A DNA stretch of 10,215 nucleotides from Chthoniobacter flavus (GTDB lineage Bacteria; Verrucomicrobiota; Verrucomicrobiia; Chthoniobacterales; Terrimicrobiaceae). The notes beneath the pieces are model-generated. The model was not told where the DNA came from. It was given only the letters and a program-made list of their open reading frames with translations, and made no database searches. The stretch is taken from the NCBI GenBank assembly GCA_945863785.1, contig CAMBAQ010000058.1, forward strand, positions 1 to 10,215. Reading direction: 5' to 3'. Of the stretch, positions 1 to 7,808 are shown piece after piece. Made by a program: the position numbers and the translations under genes. Position 1 is the first letter of the stretch. Every line of letters begins with the position of its first letter.

Positions 1-611
1 CTCCTTTGAATGAGGGTGACTCGACTCCCGAAGGCGCGGCAATAGCTGGCCAATTCCAAAGCCACTGGCCCACCGCCAAGAACAATGAGGGAGTCCGGCA
101 TCTCGGTTCTATCGAGCATATCATCACTCGTCAGGCAACCCGCTTCCGCCAAACCAGGGACTAATGGAACGGCGATTTTCGAACCCGTGGCCAAAAGAAA
201 ACTTTTCGATCGGATGATCTGTTCCGTGCCATCGAGCAGATTTACCGAAACTTCATTAGGGCTTAAAAAAACCGCCTCTCCGCGAATGAAATCAAATCTT
301 CCCGCCTCAAGTTGACCTTTTCGATAATCCGCAAACTCCGTGACGAGTCTTTTTTTCCGCTCGATGATGGCAGCCGCGTCGAAACGAGGATGATCCAAGC
401 CTAGACCGAACTCTCCGGCTCTCTGAAGAACGCGGAAACGTCTGGCGGACTCCAACAAGGTTTTGCTAGGCATGCAGCCTCGGAGGATGCAAAGCCCCCC
501 GACCTCTCTCCCGCCTTCAATGACAGCAGTCCGCAATCCCAGATCCACAGCGGTTCTCGCGCCCGCATATCCAGCGCTTCCCCCGCCCACGACCACAAAA
601 TCGTATTCCAT
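1..611 (-). CDS. Pyridine nucleotide-disulfide oxidoreductase, class I (dihydrolipoyl dehydrogenase / mercuric reductase-like), N-terminal 203 residues
   Basis: The frame is open from an ATG at 611 to the left edge, so the C-terminal half is missing. Seen: an N-terminal FAD-binding Rossmann motif VVGGGSAG (residues 7-14), a redox-active disulfide GGLCILRGCMPSK with C41 and C46 (CX4C spacing), the second FAD motif LLATGS (139-144), and the start of the NAD(P) domain GGGPVALELA (179-188). Known: class I enzymes of this fold pass electrons between NAD(P)H, FAD and the cysteine pair in the cytoplasm, with a His-Glu dyad near the C terminus that lies outside the window. The disulfide segment differs from the usual dihydrolipoyl dehydrogenase GGTCLNxGCIPSK, and no lipoyl-enzyme subunit genes are visible, so the substrate is uncertain. 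A mercuric reductase-like or uncharacterised reductase is equally possible. The gene is divergent from ribBA. The ribosome binding site is weak. Confidence 0.85.
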   Translation of the reverse strand, partial: MEYDFVVVGGGSAGYAGARTAVDLGLRTAVIEGGREVGGLCILRGCMPSKTLLESARRFRVLQRAGEFGLGLDHPRFDAAAIIERKKRLVTEFADYRKGQLEAGRFDFIRGEAVFLSPNEVSVNLLDGTEQIIRSKSFLLATGSKIAVPLVPGLAEAGCLTSDDMLDRTEMPDSLIVLGGGPVALELASYCRAFGSRVTLIQR

Positions 612-694
612 CCGCGAGTCATTACCCTAGGACCCCATGCAAAGAAAGAATCAAGCGTCTTTCCTGATTCAACGTGCTCTGGTAGGAATCGGTC
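612..694. promoter_or_regulatory. Divergent intergenic region between the flavoenzyme gene and ribBA
   Basis: This 83-base gap must contain the start signals of both divergent genes if each has its own promoter. I could not assign convincing -35/-10 pairs on either strand. An imperfect operator-like inverted repeat sits in it (648-670). The gap is too short for, and lacks, the conserved blocks of an FMN (RFN) riboswitch, which often precedes riboflavin genes. An AGGA at 684-687 sits 7 bases before the TTG start of ribBA. Confidence 0.5.
648..670. repeat. Short inverted repeat GAATCA-N11-TGATTC, possible operator
   Basis: GAATCA at 648-653 and TGATTC at 665-670 are perfect 6-base inverted arms with an 11-base spacer, located in the divergent intergenic region. 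The arms are only 6 bases, so chance occurrence is quite possible. No regulator gene is seen in the window and no known operator consensus is recognised. Confidence 0.2.
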
Positions 695-1903
695 TTGCCC
701 AACATGAAATCTCCTTTTGATCCCATCCCGGCAGTGATTGCCGATATCCGACGCGGTCGCATGGTCATCGTCACCGACGATGCCGACCGCGAAAATGAAG
801 GCGATCTTGTGATGGCGGCCGCTAAGGTCACTCCGAATGCGGTGAACTTCATGGCCAAATTCGGCCGAGGTCTCATCTGCGCTCCGATCACTGAGGAACG
901 TGCTTCTCAACTCGGCTTGCAACGCATGGTTTCTCAAAACCGTGAGTTTTTTAAAACCGATTTCACTGTTTCCGTCGATGCCACTCGTGGAATCACCACC
1001 GGAATCAGCACAAAAGATCGGGCTGCGACTATTAAAGTCCTCTCTGATCCGAAATCCAATATCAGTGACCTGATCCAACCGGGACATGTTTTTCCGCTCC
1101 AATCCAAGGCCGGCGGGGTTCTCCGACGTGCTGGACACACCGAAGCCGCCGTCGATCTCGCTCGCTTGGCGGGATTAGACCCATCGGGTGTCATTTGCGA
1201 GATCATGAAAGACGATGGCGCCATGGCACGCCTTCCTGATCTCGTTCGCTTCAAACAGAAGCACAAACTCAAGATGTGTTCCATCCAGGATCTCATCGCC
1301 TATCGTCGCAAAAGCGAGAAGCTCGTTGAACGTGAGGAATCGATTTTGATGCCGACGGACTACGGCGATTTTGATCTCCACCTTTACCGGTCCCTGGTTG
1401 ACGGAATGCACCACATTGCGCTCGTGATGGGGAAAATTTCTCCAACCAAAGCCACCCTCGTTCGCGTGCACAGCGAATGCCTCACCGGTGATGTTTTTGC
1501 CTCTCGGCGCTGCGACTGCGGATCACAACTCCATCAAGCTATGGAGCGGATTAAAAAAGAAGGCGGCGGCATTTTACTCTACATGCGGCAAGAAGGCCGC
1601 GGCATTGGGTTGGGCCCCAAAATTCGCGCTTACAAACTCCAAGAACAAGGGCTTGATACCGTCGAAGCCAATGAAAAGCTAGGGTTCCCGATGGATCTAC
1701 GTGATTACGGCCTCGGCGCGCAAATCCTCGCCGACCTCGGCGTTCACAAAATTCGCCTCCTCACGAACAACCCACGTAAAGTCGTCGGCCTCGAGGCCTA
1801 TGACATCGAAATCGTGGAGCAAATCCCCGTTCACTCGCTTCCGAACCCCCACAACGCAAAATACCTCGAAACCAAAAAGAAAAAAATGGGTCACAAGCTG
1901 TGA
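695..1903 (+). CDS. ribBA: Bifunctional 3,4-dihydroxy-2-butanone-4-phosphate synthase / GTP cyclohydrolase II
   Basis: It catalyses the two committed steps of riboflavin synthesis: ribulose 5-phosphate to dihydroxybutanone phosphate plus formate (N-terminal RibB domain, about residues 5-205), and GTP to the diaminopyrimidine precursor (C-terminal RibA domain, about 215-400). RibB motifs seen: the acidic loop DDADRENEGDL (28-38), PGHVFPL (129-135), RAGHTEA (145-151) and KDDGAMAR (172-179). RibA motifs seen: zinc-ligand cysteines C262, C273 and C275 in SECLTGDVFASRRCDCG, catalytic RQEGRGIGL (298-306), NNPRK (358-362) and the usual KMGHKL terminus. The total of 402 residues is normal for RibBA, and both domains look intact. 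The start may be TTG at 695, with AGGA 7 bases upstream, or ATG at 704; TTG fits the ribosome binding site better. The gene converges with gspF and looks monocistronic. I see no clear terminator in the 37-base gap to gspF. Confidence 0.97.
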   Translation: MPNMKSPFDPIPAVIADIRRGRMVIVTDDADRENEGDLVMAAAKVTPNAVNFMAKFGRGLICAPITEERASQLGLQRMVSQNREFFKTDFTVSVDATRGITTGISTKDRAATIKVLSDPKSNISDLIQPGHVFPLQSKAGGVLRRAGHTEAAVDLARLAGLDPSGVICEIMKDDGAMARLPDLVRFKQKHKLKMCSIQDLIAYRRKSEKLVEREESILMPTDYGDFDLHLYRSLVDGMHHIALVMGKISPTKATLVRVHSECLTGDVFASRRCDCGSQLHQAMERIKKEGGGILLYMRQEGRGIGLGPKIRAYKLQEQGLDTVEANEKLGFPMDLRDYGLGAQILADLGVHKIRLLTNNPRKVVGLEAYDIEIVEQIPVHSLPNPHNAKYLETKKKKMGHKL

Positions 1904-1940
1904 CTTGCGACCGAAAGGGAGGCTTAACCCATAGGCTAAA

Positions 1941-3167
1941 TCATCGTGCTTTGAGAGAACTAACGCTGGTGAGAATACCCGCAATCATCGAGTAAGCCAC
2001 AATGCCAACGAACAGGGCGACGAGCAAAATGATTGCCGGCTGAACGAGTGTGGTGAGGTGACCGATGCGGGTTGTGAGGTCACGGTCGAAACGCCTTGCA
2101 GCTCGGTCCAACGCACCTCCAATGTCTCCGGTCTGCTCACCCACTGAAAGAATATCCATCATCACAGGGGGGAAAAATCCCACCCGGCGTAGAGCGTTCG
2201 CTAGACTCGTCCCCTCACCTACCATCGAAGAAACTTTGACCAACAAATCGTGAAGAAACACGTTGCTGGTGGCGTTAATCATCAACTGGAGCCCCTGAAG
2301 AAGCGCCACTCCATTTGAGACCAGCGTGGAAAGAGTCTGCAACATCTCAGCGTAGAATTTGGCACGAAGAACCGGACCAACCACTGGCAGATCCAGCATC
2401 GAACGATGCCACCACGCGCGACCTGCAGGGGTTTGAACTGCCGCGCGAACAAGAAGGACTACCAAACCGATCAGGGCGATAACCGCCCACCACCACGCAG
2501 CAAAAAACTGGCTTACAGAAATGAGGAGTTGCGTGATGAGCGGCAATTTCTGTCCGGTCTTTCCCAAGAGAACAGAAAGTTGGGGAACCAAAAACGTGAG
2601 GAACACAAACATCAACACGATCGCCGAAGTAAAAACGATAGCTGGATATAGGAGCGACGAGATCACACGGCGACGCAGGTCCTCGATAAGCGTGAGATAG
2701 GCACATTGCCGCTTCAGGATTTGTGGAAGGGCACCGGATGCCTCTCCCGCTGCAACAAGATTGCAGTACAAAGAATCAAACGTCTTGTTGCACTCCTGGA
2801 GAGCCGCTGAAAAGTTAAAACCATCACGAACGCGTTGGCGTAGGCGGGCAGCGATCGGTTGGATTCCCGATTTTTCCTGTCTTTGCTCGATGACCTTCAG
2901 AGCCGACTCCAGCTTAAGTCCAGCCTCAAGCAACTCAGCTAATTCCTCGGTGAAGAACAGCAACTGCGAGGTGGAAAGCTTCACCAACTGGCTAGGATCT
3001 TGAGCCGCCTGATCTGCGACCACTTTGCCGGTCGATTCTCCCACACTGATGGGGTTAAGACCACGCGAACGCAGAGTCCGATAGGCCTCGGAGCGCGTTT
3101 TTGAGGCGATCACTCCAGTGGAGATGACTCCATCCACAGCCGTCGCTTTGTATTTAAAATCCGGCAT
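1941..3167 (-). CDS. gspF: Type II secretion system inner-membrane platform protein GspF (PilC family)
   Basis: This is the polytopic platform protein around which pseudopilin subunits are thought to be extracted and assembled, working against the GspE ATPase. It has 408 residues, the usual length. The N-terminal stretch PDFKYKATAVDG is characteristic. Two T2SSF domains are visible: the first, about 70-195, carries GEASG (141-145), and the second, about 273-398, carries the matching GEQTG (343-347). Three hydrophobic segments lie near 170-197, 221-243 and 375-398, the usual topology. The start is ATG at 3167, only 12 bases after the gspE stop. It is the last gene of the cluster in this window and converges with ribBA. 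Whether it belongs to a T2SS or a type IV pilus cannot be told from this protein alone; the neighbouring gspK favours T2SS. Confidence 0.95.
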   Translation of the reverse strand: MPDFKYKATAVDGVISTGVIASKTRSEAYRTLRSRGLNPISVGESTGKVVADQAAQDPSQLVKLSTSQLLFFTEELAELLEAGLKLESALKVIEQRQEKSGIQPIAARLRQRVRDGFNFSAALQECNKTFDSLYCNLVAAGEASGALPQILKRQCAYLTLIEDLRRRVISSLLYPAIVFTSAIVLMFVFLTFLVPQLSVLLGKTGQKLPLITQLLISVSQFFAAWWWAVIALIGLVVLLVRAAVQTPAGRAWWHRSMLDLPVVGPVLRAKFYAEMLQTLSTLVSNGVALLQGLQLMINATSNVFLHDLLVKVSSMVGEGTSLANALRRVGFFPPVMMDILSVGEQTGDIGGALDRAARRFDRDLTTRIGHLTTLVQPAIILLVALFVGIVAYSMIAGILTSVSSLKAR

Positions 3168-3179
3168 CAGGCATCACTT

Positions 3180-4877
3180 TCACTCATTCAGCATATCGAC
3201 TTCGTTGGACGTCACCCGAACGACTTCAGCAATCGAGGTGATTCCTTCGGAGACTTTTTGCCAACCTGACTTGCGGAGAGGCACCATTCCCTCGCGGATG
3301 GCAAGATCACGAAGATCCGATCCCGTCGAACGCTTCTGAATGAGTTCCTGCATTCGTGTGCTCATCAGGCAAATCTCATAGAGAGCTGTTCGACCAGCGT
3401 AACCTGTGTTGCGGCAGCGTTCACAGCCAACTGGGCGACGGATTTTAGATGCGAACTCGAGGGGAAATCCAATCCCCAGAAGCTCGTCGTCTTTATTTTC
3501 GCCAGGCTGTGAGCAATGGGGACACAGGCGTCGAACGAGACGCTGGGCGATAAACGATCGAACGGAAGATCCGACCAAAAATGGCTCCACTCCCATGTCG
3601 AGAAGACGAGTAATGCCACCAACCGCATCATTCGTATGCAACGTACTAAAAACCAAGTGACCTGTGAGAGCGGCACGGATAGCGATCTCGGTGGTCTCGA
3701 GATCACGCATTTCACCGACCATGATCACATTCGGATCACCTCGAAGAATACTACGCAACGCCGTGGCAAAGGTAAGGTCGATCTCAGGCTTAACGGCGAT
3801 CTGGATCACCCCATCGAGCTTATGTTCCACCGGATCTTCAATCGTTACGATGCGACGCTCCTTGGTATTGATGGAACTTAAAAAGGTGTAGAGCGAAGTA
3901 CTCTTACCGCAACCCGTTGGGCCAGTGACCAGGATGATGCCGTTGGGGATCGAAATCAGGTTGCGAATACGCCTCTCATTTTCGGGATCCAGACCGAGCG
4001 AGGCGAAGTTGAATGTTTGCTGCCCTAGAAGACGCAGGCTCACGTTTTCCCCATACACGCTGGGAATCGTGGCTACACGAACGTCGATCGGTTGTCCTGC
4101 GATCTCAAGCGCGATGCGACCATCTTGTGGACGGCGCCGCTCCGCAATATCGAGGGCGGACATGATTTTGAGACGGGAAATTACCGAATCCTGAAGAACC
4201 TTGATTCGCTGCGGAACCGGTGTCTCGTGTAAAACGCCATCAATGCGGTAGCGGATGCGCAGATCTTTGCCGAAGGGCTCAAAGTGGATATCCGTGGCTC
4301 CTTGTTGCAAACCTTCGCGGAGAATCTGATTCACAAACTTCATCACGGAAGCTTCGGAGTCTTCTTCATCGACAACATTGACCTCTTCCTGCACGCCTCC
4401 GGGAAGGTCGTCCTCACGCCCCTCGAGCAGTTCCTCGAAAGTATCAGCACCCACGCCGTAGGTGGTCCTGAGAATATCCACAAGTCGGCGTCGGGTGGTC
4501 ATCACCATTCTCACTGGCCCTTTCCAAAATTGAGCCACGGCCTGCAACCCCGAAAAATCAAACGGATCAAAAGCAAAAACGCGTAATTCACCGCCATCGA
4601 CCATCGCCTCCGGAATCACGATCTGCCCGAGCGCGAGCCTGGCGGGAAACTTATCGCGCACATGCTCGATCGTAGCTACTGCCTCTTCATCCCTCCAAGG
4701 GAGATGAAGTCGTTCGGCAAGGGCACTCAAAAATTCCGGCTCGCGAACGATCTTGGCATCAAGGATGGCAGCAACAAGGGAGCGCTGCTCCAAGGCGGCG
4801 TTGCGAAGGAGCGCATCACAGGCCTCTTTATCGACACATCCGTTAAGGAGCGCCAGTTGCAGAAGATCATCAATCAT
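3180..4877 (-). CDS. gspE: Type II secretion system ATPase GspE (PilB family)
   Basis: This cytoplasmic hexameric ATPase powers pseudopilus assembly through GspF and is recruited by GspL. It has 565 residues, normal length. Residues 1-150 form the MshEN/GspE N-terminal region. The core shows ATDIHFEP (194-201), Walker A GPTGCGKST (319-327), the Asp box TIEDPVEH (345-352), Walker B VIMVGEMRD (384-392) and the His box TGHLVFSTLHT (405-415). A zinc-binding tetracysteine follows: C452, C455, C485 and C488 (CX2C-X29-CX2C), typical of assembly ATPases of the GspE/PilB type rather than retraction ATPases of the PilT type. All ATPase residues look intact. The Walker B segment reads GEMRD where GEIRD is commoner, a mild change. 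The ATG at 4877 overlaps the gspD end by 8 bases. Confidence 0.96.
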   Translation of the reverse strand: MIDDLLQLALLNGCVDKEACDALLRNAALEQRSLVAAILDAKIVREPEFLSALAERLHLPWRDEEAVATIEHVRDKFPARLALGQIVIPEAMVDGGELRVFAFDPFDFSGLQAVAQFWKGPVRMVMTTRRRLVDILRTTYGVGADTFEELLEGREDDLPGGVQEEVNVVDEEDSEASVMKFVNQILREGLQQGATDIHFEPFGKDLRIRYRIDGVLHETPVPQRIKVLQDSVISRLKIMSALDIAERRRPQDGRIALEIAGQPIDVRVATIPSVYGENVSLRLLGQQTFNFASLGLDPENERRIRNLISIPNGIILVTGPTGCGKSTSLYTFLSSINTKERRIVTIEDPVEHKLDGVIQIAVKPEIDLTFATALRSILRGDPNVIMVGEMRDLETTEIAIRAALTGHLVFSTLHTNDAVGGITRLLDMGVEPFLVGSSVRSFIAQRLVRRLCPHCSQPGENKDDELLGIGFPLEFASKIRRPVGCERCRNTGYAGRTALYEICLMSTRMQELIQKRSTGSDLRDLAIREGMVPLRKSGWQKVSEGITSIAEVVRVTSNEVDMLNE

Positions 4878-7230
4878 TTTGCTTATTAGACCAAGGGAAT
4901 TGGAATTTCTTCTTTTCCTTCACGGGCGTTGGAACTGGAGTGGGCTTCCAGACAGCTGGAGGGTGAGCTTGCTCAGCAATGGGAGCCGTCATTTCCTGCC
5001 CATCGCGTCCAAGCGGTGTGCGATCAGCCTCATAGGCACTGCCCTTCATCATCTCCTGATTGGAATCCACAACGACCGGCTGGATCATCACAATGAGTTC
5101 ACTTTTTTTGACTTTGGTGTCAGTTCGGCCGCCGAGCAGTGTTCCAAGCACGGGGATTTGAGAAAGATAGGGAAGACCGCTCACATTGCGCTCCTTGTCC
5201 TCGGAAATGAGTCCACCGAGAACGATCGTTGCCCCATTTGGAACACGCACGCTGGTGGTGATCTCCTGCGTCGCAATGATAGGAACCTCGTTGCCCGAGA
5301 TCGACTCCTTACCAATGATGTTGTCATTAGTCTGGGCTATCACGAGGTTGACCTCGCGATCCGAGTTGATGAGTGGGATCACCTCGAGCTTGAGAACGAC
5401 ATCTTGGTATTGGATGTTGGAAGTGATCGAGCTGCCATTGCCAGAAAATCCACCACCCGTCGCGCTGGTGAGGGACTGCGTGGGAACGGGGACTTTTTGC
5501 CCCGAGAGGATCGTCGCCTTGCGGTTGTTTGTTGTATAGATGACAGGGCGCGACAATGTGCGGAATCGATTTGTGTTTTCTAAAAAACGCGCAAAGACAT
5601 CGACAGAATCGGCAATCGTCCCGTACATCGTGAGTCCAGATAAAGCGGAAAGGGCTGGAGTGAGAGAACCCGGATTCACGATGCTGGCAGGATTCGGAAA
5701 TCCGCCGGGCAGTTGCGTGGGGTTCAGTGCCGTTGCCGCGATACCGCTCCCATCGGAATTGCCCAGGAAGTTACTGATCGGTGAAAATCCTTTATTCCGA
5801 ATCAGGTAGCTCACGCCGTATTCCATCCCCTTATCAAGACGGAGTTGGCCGATGACTACAGCGAGATAGACCTGCTTTGGGCGTTGGTCGAGGAGTTGGA
5901 GAATCTGCTTTGCGCGCAGCTTGCTCTCCGGTGGGCCAAAGACAATCACGCTGTTTGAATTATTATCACCAATCAGGCGAATCTCACCTATTGTGACGGA
6001 CTGGGGAGCCCCCTGCTCCGTTTCACTTCCTAAGCGATCCGGACGAGTCATTCCGTTGCTGCCAGACGATGAGTCATTTGAGTTATTCGAGTTCGCTTGC
6101 GAATTAGAAAGCGGGTTGGAATTTTGTCCCTGTGTGGATGAGCTTGAGCTCCCTCCGGTTCCACCCTGCTGCTCACTATCCTTCTCGGCAAGCATGTCGC
6201 TAAGGACAGGGAAGATATCGTTCACCGGAACATAATTCAGAACACGCACATAGGGTTCCTCAAAATCGGCAGAGGAGTCGAGTTGGGCGATCACATCTTT
6301 GACATAACGGTAGTTCTCTGTGCGCGTGACCACGAGAACCCGGTTCGTGCGCTTGTCTGCAACGAACTTAGCTTTACCAGCCAAAAGGCGGTTCTCATAG
6401 CGGGCGCTCGAAGCCCCCCCAGCAGCGGTTGCGACGGCCGCAGCAGGCTGCCCCTCTTTCGGTTGTGGTGGTGTATTGCCACCGCTTGTACCGGACTTCG
6501 TAGATTCCTCCTTGCCGAACATTTCATTAAGGATTTCCACCACACGCTCCGAATTCGCGCGCTTGAGGGTGATGAACTCCGTGACCACACGGGCAGGTTC
6601 GACGTCGATCAAATCGAGAATCCCGATCGCCTTGCGTATCACCGGGGTTTTATCCGTGATGATGAGGGCATTCGTATTCGGGACCGGTACCAGAGACCCA
6701 AACGCGTTGATTTGAACCACGCCTTGGATGACGGCGATGGCTTCCTCGGGAGAGACAAATCCGAGCGGTTTGTAAAAACTCACGACCTTATCACCATCCA
6801 CCGGCAATGCATTAACCTCGCTCAAGAGCGGAAGCCCCTCCGTGCGAGGAGCGCGACTTGGGCCGAGTATTTTGATCGTTTGGGTATCAACGGGAACGAT
6901 GCTGTAGTTATTCAACAGCAGGGAACTTTCGATGATGGCGATCGCATCTTTGCGAGGAACTGGCTTTGCCACCATGATCGAGAGTTCCTGACCTGCGAGA
7001 TTCGAGTCGCGAATGATCCTCTTACCTGTCAGCGTCTCATAGAAGGAGATGACATCCAGAACCGAGTTTTTCGGAAAGGTGATACTAACCGTCTCTTCCG
7101 CATTTACCGGAACTGGTGGAGGAAGGGTCGGCGTGACGGGCGATCCCGGCGCCAGAATCTGAGGGTCTGGTTGCTGAGCGGGAGAAATTACCGGCAACGT
7201 AAGAAGAAGAATTAAGAAGATTTTTTTCAT
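4870..7230 (-). CDS. gspD: Type II secretion system outer-membrane secretin GspD (PilQ/GspD superfamily)
   Basis: This multimeric outer-membrane channel lets folded substrates leave the periplasm. It has 786 residues. There is a signal peptide with likely cleavage after the SPA ending at residue 18, then a proline-rich linker (23-42). N0 is about 46-122 and N1 about 147-208. N2 and N3 follow (about 214-316 and 326-447), each interrupted by a low-complexity insert: Gly/Ala/Pro-rich at about 240-278 and Ser/Asn/Gly-rich at about 355-393. The secretin core is about 448-721, with VPNGATIVLGGLI (663-675) and the signature GLPYLSQIPVLGTLLGG (685-701). A 65-residue hydrophilic tail follows (722-786), rich in Pro and Lys. 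The ATG at 7230 overlaps the preceding stop as ATGA, so translation is probably coupled. No pilotin gene is in view. A PilQ assignment is possible, but no AMIN domain is seen, which favours GspD. Confidence 0.94.
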   Translation of the reverse strand: MKKIFLILLLTLPVISPAQQPDPQILAPGSPVTPTLPPPVPVNAEETVSITFPKNSVLDVISFYETLTGKRIIRDSNLAGQELSIMVAKPVPRKDAIAIIESSLLLNNYSIVPVDTQTIKILGPSRAPRTEGLPLLSEVNALPVDGDKVVSFYKPLGFVSPEEAIAVIQGVVQINAFGSLVPVPNTNALIITDKTPVIRKAIGILDLIDVEPARVVTEFITLKRANSERVVEILNEMFGKEESTKSGTSGGNTPPQPKEGQPAAAVATAAGGASSARYENRLLAGKAKFVADKRTNRVLVVTRTENYRYVKDVIAQLDSSADFEEPYVRVLNYVPVNDIFPVLSDMLAEKDSEQQGGTGGSSSSSTQGQNSNPLSNSQANSNNSNDSSSGSNGMTRPDRLGSETEQGAPQSVTIGEIRLIGDNNSNSVIVFGPPESKLRAKQILQLLDQRPKQVYLAVVIGQLRLDKGMEYGVSYLIRNKGFSPISNFLGNSDGSGIAATALNPTQLPGGFPNPASIVNPGSLTPALSALSGLTMYGTIADSVDVFARFLENTNRFRTLSRPVIYTTNNRKATILSGQKVPVPTQSLTSATGGGFSGNGSSITSNIQYQDVVLKLEVIPLINSDREVNLVIAQTNDNIIGKESISGNEVPIIATQEITTSVRVPNGATIVLGGLISEDKERNVSGLPYLSQIPVLGTLLGGRTDTKVKKSELIVMIQPVVVDSNQEMMKGSAYEADRTPLGRDGQEMTAPIAEQAHPPAVWKPTPVPTPVKEKKKFQFPWSNKQND
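6052..6168 (-). other. Ser/Asn/Gly-rich low-complexity insert in the secretin N3 domain
   Basis: Residues 355-393 of GspD consist almost entirely of Ser, Asn, Gln, Gly and Thr, including SSSSS and repeated SN/NS units. They interrupt the N3 domain between MLAEKDSEQ and TRPDRLG. Loops at this position are known to vary in length among secretins. The DNA is not a perfect short tandem repeat, so recent slippage is not obvious. Confidence 0.7.
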
Positions 7231-7808
7231 TTGCCTGAATTAGGTTGGGCTGGTGGATTCTGACCGGATATGACTCGGCGACGTATAACCCGCCGGGGTT
7301 GTTGGGATGGATCCTGCGGTTGGGCTGGATTGACTGCGCCTGGTGGAGGTTGGGATCCCGGTGGAGGTTGAACGGCGTTAGGAACCATCGGAACTGGCGG
7401 CGCTTGCTGTGGTTGATCGGCAGCGACCTCAGCATACGCAACTGTAGTAACCTGCCCATCAATGCGAATGCTCGCCTTCATCTTTTGTGGATTCAGATCG
7501 GGCAGATATTCCAAGAGGACGTTGCCCGAAGAGTCTGGATTTTTACCCAGCATGAGACGATTTTGCGTATTTTTATCCACAATAAAAACAACAGGTTCCT
7601 CATTGATGGTTGCGGACCCTGTTATCGAAAACCTTTCCGCCATGGGAGCACTCTCCTCTGCGGTAGGAAGGGAAAATGGCGAGCGATCAAGGAGGATTTG
7701 AAACTTATCCATCGATCGGGGCTGCAACCAGAGGGCATCGGCCTGATCACTGGCGAGGCTGACAGCGCATGTACCTACTATGAAAATGAGAGCAAGTGGG
7801 ATTTTCAT
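7227..7808 (-). CDS. Periplasmic protein in the GspC/PilP position, probable secretin-connecting component
   Basis: The 193-residue product starts with a hydrophobic signal or anchor (about 3-20, LASDQA near the possible cleavage site). A small domain of about 33-130 follows. It opens with KFQILLDRSPFSLPT (35-49), which resembles the segment introducing the homology region of GspC and PilP (typically an Asn-Pro-Phe). The next part, about 60-130, reads as beta strands (SITGSATINEEP, KMKASIRIDGQVTTV). Residues 132-193 are Pro/Gln-rich with an arginine cluster PRRVIRRR (171-178). The gene lies between gspM-like and gspD, exactly where pilP lies between pilO and pilQ, so I infer that it contacts the secretin from the inner-membrane side. 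The ATG at 7808 shares a base with the upstream stop (TGATG); a GTG one codon earlier is an alternative. Family membership is not proven, and it could be a lineage-specific accessory protein. Confidence 0.65.
   Translation of the reverse strand: MKIPLALIFIVGTCAVSLASDQADALWLQPRSMDKFQILLDRSPFSLPTAEESAPMAERFSITGSATINEEPVVFIVDKNTQNRLMLGKNPDSSGNVLLEYLPDLNPQKMKASIRIDGQVTTVAYAEVAADQPQQAPPVPMVPNAVQPPPGSQPPPGAVNPAQPQDPSQQPRRVIRRRVISGQNPPAQPNSGK

Noticed and set aside
612..694. FMN riboswitch upstream of ribBA
   Set aside because: The gap is shorter than a full RFN element and its conserved blocks are absent.
401..1138. Minus-strand open frame (245 codons) across the ribBA start and the oxidoreductase start
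   Set aside because: It is antisense to conserved RibB motifs and in a different frame from the FAD-binding protein; no domain is recognisable.
1904..1940. Bidirectional terminator between ribBA and gspF
   Set aside because: The short AGGCTTA and AGGCTAA elements are direct rather than inverted repeats, and no GC-rich stem with a T run is present.
4753..5583. Plus-strand open frame (276 codons) spanning the gspD/gspE junction
   Set aside because: It is antisense to two clear genes, no family motif is seen, and the composition is that of a shadow frame.
6283..7215. Long plus-strand open frame (310 codons) opposite gspD
   Set aside because: It is fully antisense to the well-supported N-terminal half of the secretin, its translation shows no recognisable domain and is rich in Arg, Asp and His as expected of a shadow frame.
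7221..7230. Run of seven A's directly after the gspD start codon as a phase-variation tract
   Set aside because: Seven is short for slippage switching, and AAA-AAA after ATG is simply the usual basic start of a signal peptide.
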